Assembly: GCA_031265645.1 (NCBI GenBank)
Contig: JAISCJ010000141.1
Location: 1-5,805, forward strand
Source of the DNA: Holosporales bacterium
GTDB taxonomy: Bacteria > Pseudomonadota > Alphaproteobacteria > BNTO01
Length of the DNA stretch: 5,805 bases
Direction: 5' to 3'
Shown here one piece after another: positions 5,697 through 5,805 of this stretch. Within the stretch, counting starts at the first letter, position 1; every line of letters begins with the position of its first letter. The notes under the pieces are model-generated. The model made no database searches. It was not told the DNA's origin and was given only the letters and a program-made list of their open reading frames with translations. The position numbers were made by a program, and so were the translations under genes.

Positions 5697-5805
5697 ACAG
5701 CCAAGTGCAACACTAGCAATCTTCAACTAGATTAAGTCACGCGAAAAAAGTTAACCTTATAAATCAAAAAACGAGGTTAACATGCAAAAAAGCTATTCCC
5801 ACGTG
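5693..5805. repeat. Right arm of 113-bp terminal inverted repeat
   Basis: This is the reverse complement of 1-113 with one mismatch (T at 5764). Its inner edge reads TTAAACAGCC, and the TAA at 5694-5696 is the stop codon of the nlpD-like gene, so the repeat touches the end of that gene. If the repeat is taken to its longer limit (5687), the last two codons also lie within it. It carries the same dyad (GTTAACCT 5750-5757, AGGTTAAC 5774-5781), with a T-run only for minus-strand transcripts, so it gives the operon no intrinsic terminator. It ends in CACGTG like the left arm. Confidence 0.95.

Noticed and set aside
1..5805. Hairpin-ended linear plasmid
   Set aside because: There is no replication or telomere-resolving gene, and the cargo is ordinary chromosomal envelope genes plus a tRNA; a repeat-bounded contig is simpler.

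Overview
This 5.8 kb window is bacterial and looks chromosomal. It comes from a Gram-negative: the genes encode an outer-membrane lipid-transport lipoprotein (MlaA), a periplasmic HtrA/DegP-type protease, a secreted Sel1/TPR-repeat protein and a LysM + LytM lipoprotein of the NlpD type. Gene style, middling G+C (judged by eye) and a decayed large serine recombinase would fit an alphaproteobacterium, possibly a host-associated lineage. That taxonomic guess is inference only.

Layout, left to right. Positions 1-113 and 5693-5805 are the same sequence in inverted orientation (112 of 113 bases match), so the window is bounded by inverted repeats. The left arm abuts the remnant of a large serine recombinase (about 114-824). 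The remnant has lost its catalytic N-terminus and carries two in-frame TAA stops, but the frame is otherwise intact. Its 3' end runs into a dense cluster of overlapping palindromes built on CGGAGGGAAA (754-858, with a further copy near 934). Next comes a complete tRNA-Thr(GGT) gene on the minus strand (950-1024), whose 3' end faces the recombinase remnant. A gene-free stretch follows (1025-1247).

Four plus-strand genes then follow with short gaps (73, 41 and 39 nt), an operon-like arrangement: mlaA, htrA, an unnamed sel1-repeat gene and an nlpD-like gene. All four products carry export signals, two of them with lipoboxes, so the cluster reads as a cell-envelope maintenance module: outer-membrane lipid asymmetry, periplasmic protein quality control, a secreted scaffold-type repeat protein, and control of peptidoglycan splitting. 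The right repeat arm supplies the stop codon of the nlpD-like gene.

No defence system, CRISPR array or clearly new enzymatic system is visible. The most unusual items are the near-perfect terminal inverted repeats, each ending in the self-complementary hexamer CACGTG, and the palindrome cluster between the recombinase remnant and the tRNA gene.
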